Of a stretch of DNA of 64,000 nucleotides, positions 39,836 through 50,069 are shown one piece after another (the first letter of the stretch is position 1; each line of letters begins with the position of its first letter). The notes beneath the pieces were generated by a model that ran no database searches, was not told the origin of the DNA, and saw only the letters and a program-made list of their open reading frames with translations. The stretch lies in assembly GCA_016281915.1 (NCBI GenBank), contig JAEEJO010000050.1, positions 1-64,000 of the forward strand. Direction: 5' to 3'. Position numbers and translations under genes: made by a program. Origin of the DNA: Clostridiales bacterium (GTDB taxonomy: Bacteria > Bacillota > Clostridia > Oscillospirales > UBA644).

Positions 39836-40267
39836 ATGTCAACATTCATGGCAAACGCTGCGAACATTGAACGTAAATGGTACGTTGTAGACGCGGCAAA
39901 CAAGCCTTGCGGTCGTGTAGCCGCTGAGGTCGCCGTTCTTTTAAGAGGTAAACATAAGGCGACATACACACCTCACGTTGACTGCGGCGATTTTGTAATC
40001 GTTGTCAACGCAGACAAAGTTATCTGGACAGGAAAGAAACTCGACCAGAAACATTACCGTCATCACACCGGTTGGGTAGGCGGACTTAAAGAAGTTAAAT
40101 ACAGAACGATGATGGATAAAAACCCCGAATTCGTTTTCGAACTCGCCGTCAAGGGTATGATCCCCAACAACGTAATAGGCCGCAGCGCAATGCGCCGCCT
40201 TCGCGTATACAGCGGTGCAGAGCACAAACATGCAGCTCAGAAGCCCGAAGTATACAATATTGACTAA
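39836..40267 (+). CDS. rplM: 50S ribosomal protein L13
   Basis: [49 protein letters not shown]. Confidence 0.98.
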   Translation: MSTFMANAANIERKWYVVDAANKPCGRVAAEVAVLLRGKHKATYTPHVDCGDFVIVVNADKVIWTGKKLDQKHYRHHTGWVGGLKEVKYRTMMDKNPEFVFELAVKGMIPNNVIGRSAMRRLRVYSGAEHKHAAQKPEVYNID

Positions 40268-40281
40268 GGAGGACGAAACTG

Positions 40282-40683
40282 ATGTATGAATCTAAAAGAC
40301 CGTATTTTTACGGCACAGGCAGAAAGAAACATTCCGTAGCCCGCGTTCGCGTATACCAGGGCACCGGTAAAATTACCATAAACGGCAGAGATATAGACGA
40401 TTATTTCGGTCTCGAAACTCTTAAACTCATCGTCCGTCAGCCTCTTGAGACCACAAATCTCACAGGCAAATACGATATAGAAGTTACCGTAGTAGGCGGC
40501 GGCGTTTCCGGTCAGGCAGGCGCTATCCGTCACGGTCTTGCAAGAGCTCTCGTTGTTTCCGACGAAAACCTCAAATCCACGCTTAAAAAAGCCGGATTCC
40601 TCACAAGAGACCCGAGAATGAAAGAAAGAAAGAAACCCGGTCTCAAAGCAGCAAGACGCGCTCCTCAGTTCAGCAAACGATAA
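40282..40683 (+). CDS. rpsI: 30S ribosomal protein S9
   Basis: [25 protein letters not shown]...[18 protein letters not shown]-terminus. Confidence 0.98.
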   Translation: MYESKRPYFYGTGRKKHSVARVRVYQGTGKITINGRDIDDYFGLETLKLIVRQPLETTNLTGKYDIEVTVVGGGVSGQAGAIRHGLARALVVSDENLKSTLKKAGFLTRDPRMKERKKPGLKAARRAPQFSKR

Positions 40684-40707
40684 TCGCAACTGCAAAATAC
40701 TCAAAAA

Positions 40708-40737
40708 CCCCGGAAAACATTTGTTTCCGGGGTTTTA
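40708..40737 (+). terminator. Intrinsic terminator after rpsI
   Basis: CCCCGGAAA-ACATTTG-TTTCCGGGG followed by TTTTATTTAT. Confidence 0.9.
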
Positions 40738-40773
40738 TTTATAACTTAAAAATAAATGTACAGGCAATAGCCT

Positions 40774-42177
40774 TTACGGAGCAACGATATCTTCGAATAC
40801 CCAGTTAACGTCCTTTGCGATCGCAGCCTCTACAACGGAACGAATCGAATTGAACGCCTCTGCGGGAGAACGACCTCTCGTTATCGCCAGAGAGAATGCA
40901 TCGTCCATTTTGCTTGAAGCGTTTTCGCCAAGATCGAGATCGTGTCTGTAATTAATGTGTTCAAGCATAAAGCTGTAATTTTTAAAATCTCTCTCATCGT
41001 GGAAGAGGTATCGCTCAAGAGACGTGCGCCAGCCGCCTTCGTCGTCAATCGGGTCAAACATACGGTCAAGGAATATGCCGATATCAGAAAGTTCATTGCC
41101 GCTGTATTTTATAACCCAGTTTAACCGTCTTACCTTATGGACATATGCGGAAACGCAGTTCTCGTCACCGTTAGGTCCTTGCGGATAATTTATAAAGCCG
41201 TATGTGAAATCATTTCCCGGCAGATAAGCGCTTTCGTTATTTTCGGTAAAGTGTGTTGCATAGTAGGATTCTGTGGTAAGGAATGCCGCATTGCGGTCTT
41301 TGATAAAAACGTTTACATCGCCTGTTACGTACAGTTTTTCGTTGTATAGGCGTTGCAGATATGTCAGAGCGTCTATTCCGCTTTGATTATCAAGCCCGAA
41401 AATGTAATTTCCGTTGGAGTCTTTTTCGATTACCTGACATCCGTTCACAAGCATAAAGCCTATAGCGTCACGCTCGGGCATATTGGCGACGTGCGGAGCA
41501 AAGTGAGCGTCATAACCGTAGTTTTTTGCAGCGTCGGCAACTCTGAAAAGAAGGTCTTCATACTCTTTCCATACCCATCTTCCCGTTTCCTGATATTCAT
41601 ACGGAAGAACAAGACCGAATGAATTGAGCATATCCGTATTGAACATCATCGCGCATGCGAATTCCGGAGGGAAATCCCAGTTATACTGATAAAGTCCGTA
41701 TAATTTTCCGTCAAAAATGCCGTACTGACGAAAACGCAGAGGACCGAATTTGTCATCATATCCGTTTATATTCGGGATATCTTCAACAGGTGCAAGCAAG
41801 CCGGCACGATAAAGCTCTATACCTGCATTAGTGGCATGGCTGTCTATTACGTCTAAAGTTTTCATACCGGCGGCTACCTGTTCCATAACTCTTCTTCCGC
41901 CGTCTTCCCAGGCAAGGAATTCAATTTTACAGCCGAGCTCTTCTTCAATCTTTCGGTAATGGGCGCGCATCTTGTCTCCGGCATTGCTGAAACCTTCGCT
42001 CGGATAAAACTGTGCCAGCCACCCTGTTCCCCATCTGAACGTGACGTCCGAAAGATCAACGGGGAGTTCCGTATCAAATTCGACATCGAACACCTCTGTC
42101 TGCTGAGTGCATGAAACAGAGGTGATCGTAAAGGAAACGATCAAAAGCAACGAAATAAAAGCAACGATTTTTCTCAT
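40774..42177 (-). CDS. Extracellular solute-binding lipoprotein (ABC sugar-transport type)
   Basis: MRKIVAFISLLLIVSFTITSVSCTQQ lipobox; solute-binding fold pattern. Start at 42177. Confidence 0.8.
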   Translation of the reverse strand: MRKIVAFISLLLIVSFTITSVSCTQQTEVFDVEFDTELPVDLSDVTFRWGTGWLAQFYPSEGFSNAGDKMRAHYRKIEEELGCKIEFLAWEDGGRRVMEQVAAGMKTLDVIDSHATNAGIELYRAGLLAPVEDIPNINGYDDKFGPLRFRQYGIFDGKLYGLYQYNWDFPPEFACAMMFNTDMLNSFGLVLPYEYQETGRWVWKEYEDLLFRVADAAKNYGYDAHFAPHVANMPERDAIGFMLVNGCQVIEKDSNGNYIFGLDNQSGIDALTYLQRLYNEKLYVTGDVNVFIKDRNAAFLTTESYYATHFTENNESAYLPGNDFTYGFINYPQGPNGDENCVSAYVHKVRRLNWVIKYSGNELSDIGIFLDRMFDPIDDEGGWRTSLERYLFHDERDFKNYSFMLEHINYRHDLDLGENASSKMDDAFSLAITRGRSPAEAFNSIRSVVEAAIAKDVNWVFEDIVAP

Positions 42178-42198
42178 TATTTCACCGGCTTTTTTTTC

Positions 42199-42227
42199 AT
42201 TATAGCACATATCGACCAATATGTCAA
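42199..42227 (-). promoter_or_regulatory. Perfect consensus sigma-A promoter of the solute-binding protein gene
   Basis: Minus strand TTGACA-17 nt-TATAAT. Confidence 0.85.
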
Positions 42228-42457
42228 TCTGTTTTTCAAAATTCAGTTCTATTTACCCGAAACTGAGGGTTTGTTATGTAATAATGATTCTACCGTGACG
42301 TCGAGGGGCAGACAATCACAAAATAATATTATATAGATACAAACGGTATTTTTACTGTTTTTCGGCATATTTTAACGCCACAAACATTACAATTTCATAT
42401 TTTCGCTGATTCAATAAAAATATCAATAAATTAATTATAAAAAAATTCATTTTTCCA

Positions 42458-42486
42458 TTGACAAATTGAATAAAATGAAGTAGAAT
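42458..42486 (+). promoter_or_regulatory. Likely promoter of the 42564 regulator
   Basis: TTGACA-17 nt-TAGAAT. Confidence 0.5.
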
Positions 42487-42563
42487 ATTATATAAAACAA
42501 ACACTATACAATTTTTACAACACCATACCGCAAATAAGTATTACAAGTAAGGAGGTAAGCGAA

Positions 42564-43625
42564 ATGGTATTTAATCCCGAGGCGGGCAAAATTTTTGATA
42601 CGGCATTTTATTTTACCGATTATTACTATCGTGATTTCGCGTCAAGCAAGTATATTTCGGTATATGAAGACACTGAATTTATGCTTAAGTGTCTGATTTT
42701 TATAAGAGAGAGAACAGAAACCATGCCGGATTTTCTAGCGCCACTGGCTTCAGTTAATCCCGGCGGAACATCACCCCTTCTTAAGTTTTTGAAAGATGAA
42801 AGAAGGAAAATTGACGGAAACTTTGACCTAAACACAGTAAAAAAGCTTTTTAAGAACGAAAAAAACGAATTTTACAATATATTTGTTAACCACATGTTTG
42901 GCAACGACTTGAATATTGACGAGCTAAAAACAGACGCCAAACTGTTTATGACAAAAATGGACAGTCTTGACAAGCCGGCAGATTTCAAGCTGAAAATAGC
43001 GTATATTCTCAACGATTTTGATTATGCGATCTCCGTTCTTGCCGAATGCTTCGAAAAAATCTACGAGACTGTCAGCGAGCTTCACGCAAAATACGAAAAA
43101 GAGATACTTTACACCTTTGAACAGATCAACAGCGGAGCAAATCTTGAGCTTTATATGCAGGAGTTCAAATACGTTCCCGAAAAATTTACCGAAACTACGG
43201 TAGGTATCACTCTTCTGAATCAGTTTGAGCTTTTCTGCAGCTTCAACGGAAGCAAAGCTTATATGATACTTGGCTACAGACATACCGAATGTTTCTGGAA
43301 TATGGGCAAGGCAAAGACTGTTGACGCCAAAAAGTTTGTTATAACGGCAGGAAACGACATCCGCATGGATCTTATCGACCTTATAGCAAAAAACGGCAAG
43401 ATAACGATTTCAACGCTTTCAAAGATCATGGGTGTTCCCATCACAACGGTCGGCCGCCATGTAAGCGGACTGAGAAACGACAATATCATATATATTTCAA
43501 AACGCGACGGTCTGCAGCTCTTTTACAGCATCAACACGTCTTATTTCAAGAGACTGAAATCTGCGTTTGACGATTACGTCGACAAGACGCTGACCATTGC
43601 AAACAGAAGCAAAAACAAACAGTAA
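42564..43625 (+). CDS. Winged-HTH (ArsR-like) transcriptional regulator with large N-terminal domain
   Basis: C-terminal DLIAKNGKITISTLSKIMGVPITTVGRHVSGLRNDNIIYISKRDGLQLFYSIN; AAGGAGGT RBS. Confidence 0.8.
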   Translation: MVFNPEAGKIFDTAFYFTDYYYRDFASSKYISVYEDTEFMLKCLIFIRERTETMPDFLAPLASVNPGGTSPLLKFLKDERRKIDGNFDLNTVKKLFKNEKNEFYNIFVNHMFGNDLNIDELKTDAKLFMTKMDSLDKPADFKLKIAYILNDFDYAISVLAECFEKIYETVSELHAKYEKEILYTFEQINSGANLELYMQEFKYVPEKFTETTVGITLLNQFELFCSFNGSKAYMILGYRHTECFWNMGKAKTVDAKKFVITAGNDIRMDLIDLIAKNGKITISTLSKIMGVPITTVGRHVSGLRNDNIIYISKRDGLQLFYSINTSYFKRLKSAFDDYVDKTLTIANRSKNKQ

Positions 43626-43634
43626 ACAAAAAAA

Positions 43635-43659
43635 ATCGGACGTCATAAAGACGTCCGAT
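43635..43659. terminator. Bidirectional intrinsic terminator
   Basis: ATCGGACGTC-ATAAA-GACGTCCGAT with A and T tracts. Confidence 0.85.
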
Positions 43660-43673
43660 AGTTTTTTCTAGGA

Positions 43674-44672
43674 TTATTTAAGCGCTTCTGCCACAGCGAC
43701 AGCGCAAGCGACGGTCATACCTACCATCGGGTTGTTGCCTGCTCCGATAAGTCCCATCATTTCAACGTGAGCGGGAACTGAAGAAGAGCCTGCAAACTGA
43801 GCGTCACCGTGCATACGTCCCATAGAGTCGGTAAGTCCGTAAGAAGCAGGGCCTGCCGCCATGTTGTCGGGATGAAGCGTTCTGCCTGTTCCGCCGCCGG
43901 AAGCTACGGAGAAGTATTTCTTTCCGTTTTCGATAGCCCACTTTTTATAAGTGCCTGCGACGAGATGCTGGAAACGTGTGGGGTTAGTGGAGTTTCCTGT
44001 AATGGAAACGTCAACTTTTTCATATTTCATGATCGCAACGCCTTCAAGAACGTCGTTCGCGCCGTAGCAGCGGACTTTTGCTCTTTCGCCGTCGGAGAAT
44101 TTAACTTCGCGAACGATTTTCAGTTCTTCGGTAGCAAAGTTATAGTCGGTTTCAACATATGTGAAGCCGTTAATTCTTGAAATAATGTAAGCAGCGTCTT
44201 TGCCGAGACCGTTAAGGATTATGCGCAGCGGTTTTGTGCGGACTCTGTCTGCTTTTCTTGCAATTCCGATAGCGCCTTCCGCAGCAGCGAAGCTTTCATG
44301 TCCTGCAAGGAAGCAGAAGCAGTCTGTTTCTTCGCGAAGAAGCATTGCGCCGAGGTTGCCGTGTCCGAGACCAACTTTACGGTTTTCGGCAACGGAGCCG
44401 GGGATGCAGAATGCCTGGAGACCGATACCGATCGCTTCGGAAGCATCTGCAGCGTTGTTTTTATTCAGCTTGAGAGCTATTGCGCATCCGAGGGTATAAG
44501 CCCAGACAGCGTTTTCAAACGCAATAGGCTGAACGCCCTTTACGATCGATTCAACATCGATGCCTTTTGAGAGGCAGTAGTCGCGAGTTTCTTCTATAGA
44601 AGAGAAGCCGTATTCTTTTACGGTTTTGTTTATCTTGTCGATACGTCTTTCGTATCCTTCAAACAATGCCAT
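43674..44672 (-). CDS. GGGtGRT protein (uncharacterised family)
   Basis: FSVASGGGTGRTLHPDNMAAGPASYGLTDSMGRMHGDAQFAGSSSVPAHVEMMGLIGAGNNPMVG. Confidence 0.88.
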   Translation of the reverse strand: MALFEGYERRIDKINKTVKEYGFSSIEETRDYCLSKGIDVESIVKGVQPIAFENAVWAYTLGCAIALKLNKNNAADASEAIGIGLQAFCIPGSVAENRKVGLGHGNLGAMLLREETDCFCFLAGHESFAAAEGAIGIARKADRVRTKPLRIILNGLGKDAAYIISRINGFTYVETDYNFATEELKIVREVKFSDGERAKVRCYGANDVLEGVAIMKYEKVDVSITGNSTNPTRFQHLVAGTYKKWAIENGKKYFSVASGGGTGRTLHPDNMAAGPASYGLTDSMGRMHGDAQFAGSSSVPAHVEMMGLIGAGNNPMVGMTVACAVAVAEALK

Positions 44673-44686
44673 CAGATCCTGCCTCC

Positions 44687-45403
44687 TTATTCATGACGCG
44701 GGTCGATGTATTTCGCCGCGTTATCATATCTGCCGTAAGTACCGATGTTTTTCTCGTATGCTTCTTTCGGGTCAACGCCTTTTTTGATAGCATCCATCAT
44801 TTTGCCGAGATGAACGAATTTGTAGCCGATGATCTCGTTGTTTTCGTCCATAGCTACGTTGAGGATATAGCCTTCTGCCATTTCAAGGTAGCGGACGCCT
44901 TTTGCTTTGGTGCCGAACATGGTACCGATCTGAGAACGGAGACCTTTACCGAGGTCTTCAAGGGAAGCGCCGACAGGAAGTCCGTCTTCAGAAAAAGCGG
45001 TTTGGGAACGGCCGTATACGAGCTGCTTGAAAATCTCTCTCATCGCAACGTTTATAGCGTCGCAGACAAGGTCTGTATTAAGAGCTTCAAGAAGGGTTTT
45101 GCCCTGAAGTATCTCTGCCGCCATAGCAGCGGAATGAGTCATACCTGAGCAGCCGAGAGTCTCAACGAGAGCTTCCTCGATAATACCGTCTTTAACGTTA
45201 AGGGTAAGCTTGCAGGCGCCCTGCTGAGGTGCGCACCAGCCTATACCGTGAGAAAGACCGGAAATGTCTTTTATTTCGTATGCTTTTACCCAGCGACCCT
45301 CTTCGGGTATCGGGGCAGGTCCGTGATGAGGACCTTTTGCAACAACGCACATTCTTTCAACTTCGTTTGAATACTGAAGCTCGCGTGAGCATTGTTCGTT
45401 CAT
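44687..45403 (-). CDS. Iron-sulfur cluster assembly scaffold-like (NifU-N/IscU-like) protein
   Basis: GCSGMTHSAAMAAEILQGKTLLEAL plus conserved cysteines; GGAG RBS before the ATG at 45403. Confidence 0.8.
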   Translation of the reverse strand: MNEQCSRELQYSNEVERMCVVAKGPHHGPAPIPEEGRWVKAYEIKDISGLSHGIGWCAPQQGACKLTLNVKDGIIEEALVETLGCSGMTHSAAMAAEILQGKTLLEALNTDLVCDAINVAMREIFKQLVYGRSQTAFSEDGLPVGASLEDLGKGLRSQIGTMFGTKAKGVRYLEMAEGYILNVAMDENNEIIGYKFVHLGKMMDAIKKGVDPKEAYEKNIGTYGRYDNAAKYIDPRHE

Positions 45404-45555
45404 ATATATTTCTCCTTTCAAGAGTTGAATTTTTCAATTGTTTTATATTATAAAACAAAACAAAAGTAATTTCAATAGAGACTTTTTGACAAAAAAAGCA
45501 CACTTCTAAAAAACGAGTGAAAAGAACAAAAAGTGGTTCTCTTAAAGACACACAG

Positions 45556-45588
45556 CGGCTCCCTCTCTGTGTTATGCGGAGGGAGCCG
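45556..45588 (+). terminator. Intrinsic terminator-like hairpin oriented to plus strand
   Basis: CGGCTCCCTC-N13-GAGGGAGCCG followed by TTTTTGTTTT. Confidence 0.6.
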
Positions 45589-45625
45589 TTTTTGTTTTAC
45601 AGTATTCAGTGTGAAGAGGTATTTA

Positions 45626-47044
45626 TCACCCGAATATATCTTCTGCGTATGATTCTATGTTAACGGCGTATTTCAGTCTGTTTTCTTCATCTGCATTTGC
45701 AAATTCTTCAAGTCTATCCTGCATGGTTTTGTTCCCGCCTATGCCTATGTAGGCATCAGTAAGACTCTCATACCTGTAGTTATACAACTCTGTTTTATTC
45801 ATTTTCACCAAGTTATATACGTCTCTGTCGTCGTAAAAGAACTGTTGCCTCAAATACTCTATGGCGTCTTCCTCCGTTTCATAGCCGGGAAGAGGCTCAT
45901 AAATCGCATTGAGAATGACGGCGGACATCACAGGGTCTTTGCAGAGAGTGGGAATACTTGTGGTAAATCTTGTTTGCGTAATTGTGGCACCCGTATTATC
46001 CGCAGTTCCGTGAGGACCATGAGGAAAAGGAACGACGCCGAAATTTTCCATATTATATGCAACAGATTTTTCCGATCCGCAAAGGTCTGTTCCGCTCATA
46101 AGAGTCATGACGGATTTTCCGTTCAGAAAAGCATTAAGCATCGTAATCTGATCGCTTCCGTCTATGCGGACGTAGGTACTGAGTCCACCAAAAGTCCAGT
46201 TCCACGCAGTCTGCATAGCTTCGAATGTTGCGGGTGAGTAGTGAAGGCTCAGCTGAAATTCACCCTTTTCGTCCTTAACAAATACGTGGACCCCATTTGT
46301 TGTATGCATCGTTCTGAAAACCCAGTGAACACTTGTCTGAAATGCCTTGACCTCATCTCCCGAGTCATTGATATGATTGTATACAGGCATCAGATCCTCA
46401 ACTGTTTTCCATGTCCACTCGTCGCGTTCAACAAACTCGCGCGGGTCTGTCTGACGAAGGGCGGCTATATAGTCCTCGTTAACGACCATAACACCGTCAA
46501 TAGTAAGATATTTATTGATGGGCCATGCGGCAGGAGCAACCCCGAAAAGGCCATTGTTCCAGCACATAGGTTTGAGCTCTTCTATCAATCCCCATTTTTC
46601 ATGATTTGTGTAGTCTATTATGTCTTTTAAATAAGTCAGATCGTATAAATATCCCGACCTTGCAAGACCGGAAAGTCCGGCAGACCCTGTCTGAACAGCA
46701 TCGAAAGGAACCATGCCGGCAACGGAATTTGACGTGATAAGATTGTTGATATCCGGCCCGGAATCATTGACGGTTACGGTAACATTGTATTTTTTTCAAC
46801 TTCTCTGATCCTTTCCAGTGCAAGATCGGCAAACTCGGTGTTTACGACATAGCCGAAGTATTCTTCACCGGTTGAATATGTCCCGTTTCGATGAGCGATC
46901 GAGAATTCAGCGCCCATATATATAATCGATATCGCCCAGGTCTGTTGAAAACTCGGGAATCGTTTCTGTCTCTGAATTCTGTGTGCATGAGCAGATGGTA
47001 AAAATAATACAGATTACAAATAATGCTGACATTATTTTTTTCAT
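45626..47044 (-). pseudogene. Extracellular solute-binding lipoprotein, frameshifted twice
   Basis: ATG at 47044 gives MKKIMSALFVICIIFTICSCTQNSETETIPEFSTDLGDIDYIYGR* (stop 46907-46909); the next frame gives MGAEFSIAHRNGTYSTGEEYFGYVVNTEFADLALERIREVEK; the third frame gives KYNVTVTVNDSGPDINNLITSNSVAGMVPFDAVQ... continuing into the 45626-46714 ORF. Confidence 0.8.
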
Positions 47045-47108
47045 ATTACTCTTCCTTTCACACCTGATCAGTTATCTATGACAACAGATATTATCCGTAC
47101 TGTAGGGT

Positions 47109-48344
47109 TTATCTTACCTGTCCGCTGCCGTACACGCAGTATTTAACGGTAGTAAGTTCATTCAGTCCCATAGGTCCTCTGGCGTGAAGTTTCTGTGTGG
47201 AAATGCCTATCTCTGCGCCGAGACCGAACTCTCCGCCGTCGGTAAAGCGTGTGGATGCGTTGACGTATACGGCTGCAGCGTCAACGCGGGCAAGGAATTC
47301 GCGGGAGTTTTCATAACTTGAAGTAACAATGCATTCGCTGTGTTTCGTGCCGTGTTCGTTTATATGATCTATCGCATCGTCAAGAGAATCGACGATTTTG
47401 ACCGATATAACGTAGTCAAGGAATTCAGTATAAAAGTCCTCCTCGGTAGCAGCAACGCACGGGATGATCTGTGCGGTGCGCTCACATCCGCGTATCTCAA
47501 CGTTTCTCGCATCCAGTTTTTCCTTGACGTAGGGAAGAAAAAGTTCCGCTACGTCCTTATGAACAAGGAGGCTTTCCACGGCATTGCATACGGACGGACG
47601 CGAACATTTTGCGTTATAGACTATTTTAGCCGCCATATCAAGGTCGCAGAGAGAGTCGACGTAAATATGGCAGTTTCCCGTACCTGTTTCGATAACGGGA
47701 ACAGTTGAGTTTTCAACGACCGATCTGATAAGCCCTGCGCCGCCTCTGGGAATAAGAACGTCAACGTATCTGTTCAGACGCATCAGCGCGTTTGCGGTTT
47801 CACGGGAAGTATCTTCGATCAGCTGAACGGCATCCGGGTCTATCCCCTCTTTTTCAAGAGCTGAGCGCATAACGTCAACGATAGCCTTATTTGAACGTAT
47901 CGCTTCTTTTCCGCCGCGCAGAATTACCGCGTTGCCTGATTTGAGAGTAAGTGCTGCCGCATCTGCCGTTACGTTGGGGCGAGCCTCATAAATAATTGCT
48001 ATAACACCGAGCGGAACTCTTATTTTTTCTATTTTCAAACCGTTCGGACGGATATGAGATCCGAGCCCCTCTCCTATCGGATCTGGAAGAGCAACAACCG
48101 ATTCAATGCCATCCGCCATAGAGTTTATCCGTTTTTCATCAAGAGTTAGCCTGTCTATAAGCGTATCTTTGATACTGCCGCGAGCAGCCGCAATATCTTC
48201 ACTGTTTTTTTCGATTATAAACCGTGCGTTCTCCCTGATAGCCTTTGCCATGGCGATCAACGCGGCATTTTTCCGCTGCGTTCCTTCGCATGCAAGAGAT
48301 ATCGAAGCTTTTTTTGCCGCTGAACCGATCTGATCGAGTGTCAT
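47109..48344 (-). CDS. proA: Glutamate-5-semialdehyde dehydrogenase (gamma-glutamyl phosphate reductase)
   Basis: LKSGNAVILRGGKEAIRSN, VIETGTGNCHIYVD, RGPMGLNELTTVKY. Start at 48344 (MTLDQIG). Confidence 0.97.
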   Translation of the reverse strand: MTLDQIGSAAKKASISLACEGTQRKNAALIAMAKAIRENARFIIEKNSEDIAAARGSIKDTLIDRLTLDEKRINSMADGIESVVALPDPIGEGLGSHIRPNGLKIEKIRVPLGVIAIIYEARPNVTADAAALTLKSGNAVILRGGKEAIRSNKAIVDVMRSALEKEGIDPDAVQLIEDTSRETANALMRLNRYVDVLIPRGGAGLIRSVVENSTVPVIETGTGNCHIYVDSLCDLDMAAKIVYNAKCSRPSVCNAVESLLVHKDVAELFLPYVKEKLDARNVEIRGCERTAQIIPCVAATEEDFYTEFLDYVISVKIVDSLDDAIDHINEHGTKHSECIVTSSYENSREFLARVDAAAVYVNASTRFTDGGEFGLGAEIGISTQKLHARGPMGLNELTTVKYCVYGSGQVR

Positions 48345-48345
48345 T

Positions 48346-49119
48346 TTACTTTTCCTGCTTTCTGCCCTTAAAAAGCGTTCCCGCGCGCTTTCCGTCAAGC
48401 AAATCGTAAATTAGACCGGGGTCTTTGCCGTAAACTATATGAACGTCTATTCCTGCCGCAGTTGCAATCTGAGCAGCAGCAACCTTTGTTGCCATTCCGC
48501 CTGTTCCTTTTGAAGAACCTGCGCCTCCCGCAAGACTTCTGATGCGGTCATCGATTTCTTTGATAACGGGGATCGGTCTTGATTCTTCGTCGTCAGGCGC
48601 TCCGTCGTAAAAAGCGTCCACATCGGTAAGCATAATAAGCTTATCTGCGCCTATAAACGTTGCAACAAGAGCTGAAAGGGTATCATTTTCGCCTATCTTT
48701 ATCTCTTCGACCTCAACGCTGTCGTTTTCGTTGACTATCGGAATACATCCGTATTCAAGAAGCTCGTTGAACGTGTTTGTCACGTTTTCTTTAAGCGCAG
48801 GGATATCTATGACCTGTTTGTTGAGAAGGATCTGACCGACGTTGTATCCGTAATCGGTAAAAAAACGGTCGTAAATTGCCATCAGTTCGCATTGTCCGAC
48901 AGCTGCAAGCGCCTGTTTTTTCGTTATTTCATCCGGTTTTTTTTCAAGGCGGAGCCTCGACATTCCCGCTACCTGCGCACCGGACGAAACAAGCACTACC
49001 TGATGACCGTTATTTTTGATATCCGCAATAACGCGGACAAGACGGTCTATCATCCTGAAATCGAGTTTTCCGCTCTGATGTGTGAGTGTGGAAGAACCGA
49101 CTTTTATTACGATTTTCAT
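48346..49119 (-). CDS. proB: Glutamate 5-kinase
   Basis: IVIKVGSSTLTHQSGKLD, PIVNENDSVEVEEIKIGENDTLSALVA, GTGGMATKVAAA; no PUA domain. Confidence 0.96.
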   Translation of the reverse strand: MKIVIKVGSSTLTHQSGKLDFRMIDRLVRVIADIKNNGHQVVLVSSGAQVAGMSRLRLEKKPDEITKKQALAAVGQCELMAIYDRFFTDYGYNVGQILLNKQVIDIPALKENVTNTFNELLEYGCIPIVNENDSVEVEEIKIGENDTLSALVATFIGADKLIMLTDVDAFYDGAPDDEESRPIPVIKEIDDRIRSLAGGAGSSKGTGGMATKVAAAQIATAAGIDVHIVYGKDPGLIYDLLDGKRAGTLFKGRKQEK

Positions 49120-49137
49120 TTTACCCCTGCTTTCATT

Positions 49138-50058
49138 TTACGGCTTTTCGGTTTCTGCTATCTGACGTGTTACATAACCGCCCTGAACGAGTACTTCAAA
49201 TCCCATATTGAGCTCTTTTACGCCGTCTATTACTCTCTGAAGAGCAGAGACGGTATCCGCCGTATCGTGCATAAGGATCACGGCTGCCTTATACTCTCTG
49301 TTAAGGCGCTCTTTTGCTCCCGAAACGGCATTCTTTACTATGTTGTCAACGCCTGTTGCCGTAGTGTAGTCTTCGGTATCGACGTTCCAGTCGATTACGG
49401 TATAGCCCTCGGCATAAAGTCTGCTTACGATATCATAATAAACATCTCTGCTGCCTGCGTAGCGTTCGCAGAAAGAACGTGCGGAATAGGTGCCGCTGGG
49501 CAGACGGACTATTTTGGGAGTATATCCCGTCATATCATGAAGCAGTGCCGTTATCTTGGCAAAATCTTCAAAATACGCTTCGGCTGAAGAATATATCTTA
49601 TTATATTCGTGCTCATATGCGTGAATAGCAAGAACGTGTCCCTCTTCAACTATGCGGCGGATAGCTTCCTTGCTTGCGGAGCCGCCGTTTTCGATCTGGG
49701 TACCTACGACAAAGAAAGTGGCTTTTATGTTGTTTTCTTTAAGGATATCCAGAATCTGAAGAGTATGATATGATGTTCCGTCGTCAAAAGTCAGGAACGC
49801 GGTGGGTTGTGTTTTATAAATGATTCTTTTTTTGATGGCGTTTATCTCCGCCTGAAGCGATTCCTTTTCCGCGGATGCCTCTGAGATCTTCGGTGTAAGA
49901 CCGTCTATCTCGGTGCGGTATATAGCGCTTTGCTTTTCAAAGACCTCTGTCTCTTTTTCAAACCGCTCTATATCTCTTGAATCGTTATACATTCCGAAGC
50001 CGAGGACAACCGAAAGAATGATCGCAATGAAAGTTATAAGTACAGATAAAAATCTCAT
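49138..50058 (-). CDS. Polysaccharide deacetylase, membrane-anchored
   Basis: N-terminal TM and coiled coil; AFLTFDDGTSYHT, ILAIHAYEHEYN, VRLPSGTYSAR (NodB-like motifs). Confidence 0.9.
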   Translation of the reverse strand: MRFLSVLITFIAIILSVVLGFGMYNDSRDIERFEKETEVFEKQSAIYRTEIDGLTPKISEASAEKESLQAEINAIKKRIIYKTQPTAFLTFDDGTSYHTLQILDILKENNIKATFFVVGTQIENGGSASKEAIRRIVEEGHVLAIHAYEHEYNKIYSSAEAYFEDFAKITALLHDMTGYTPKIVRLPSGTYSARSFCERYAGSRDVYYDIVSRLYAEGYTVIDWNVDTEDYTTATGVDNIVKNAVSGAKERLNREYKAAVILMHDTADTVSALQRVIDGVKELNMGFEVLVQGGYVTRQIAETEKP

Positions 50059-50069
50059 TCTTTCGCCTC

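Noticed and set aside
46790-46796. Programmed -1/+1 frameshift at the A7 tract
   Set aside because: A second independent frameshift upstream at a TA repeat makes decay or slippage more likely than a single programmed event.
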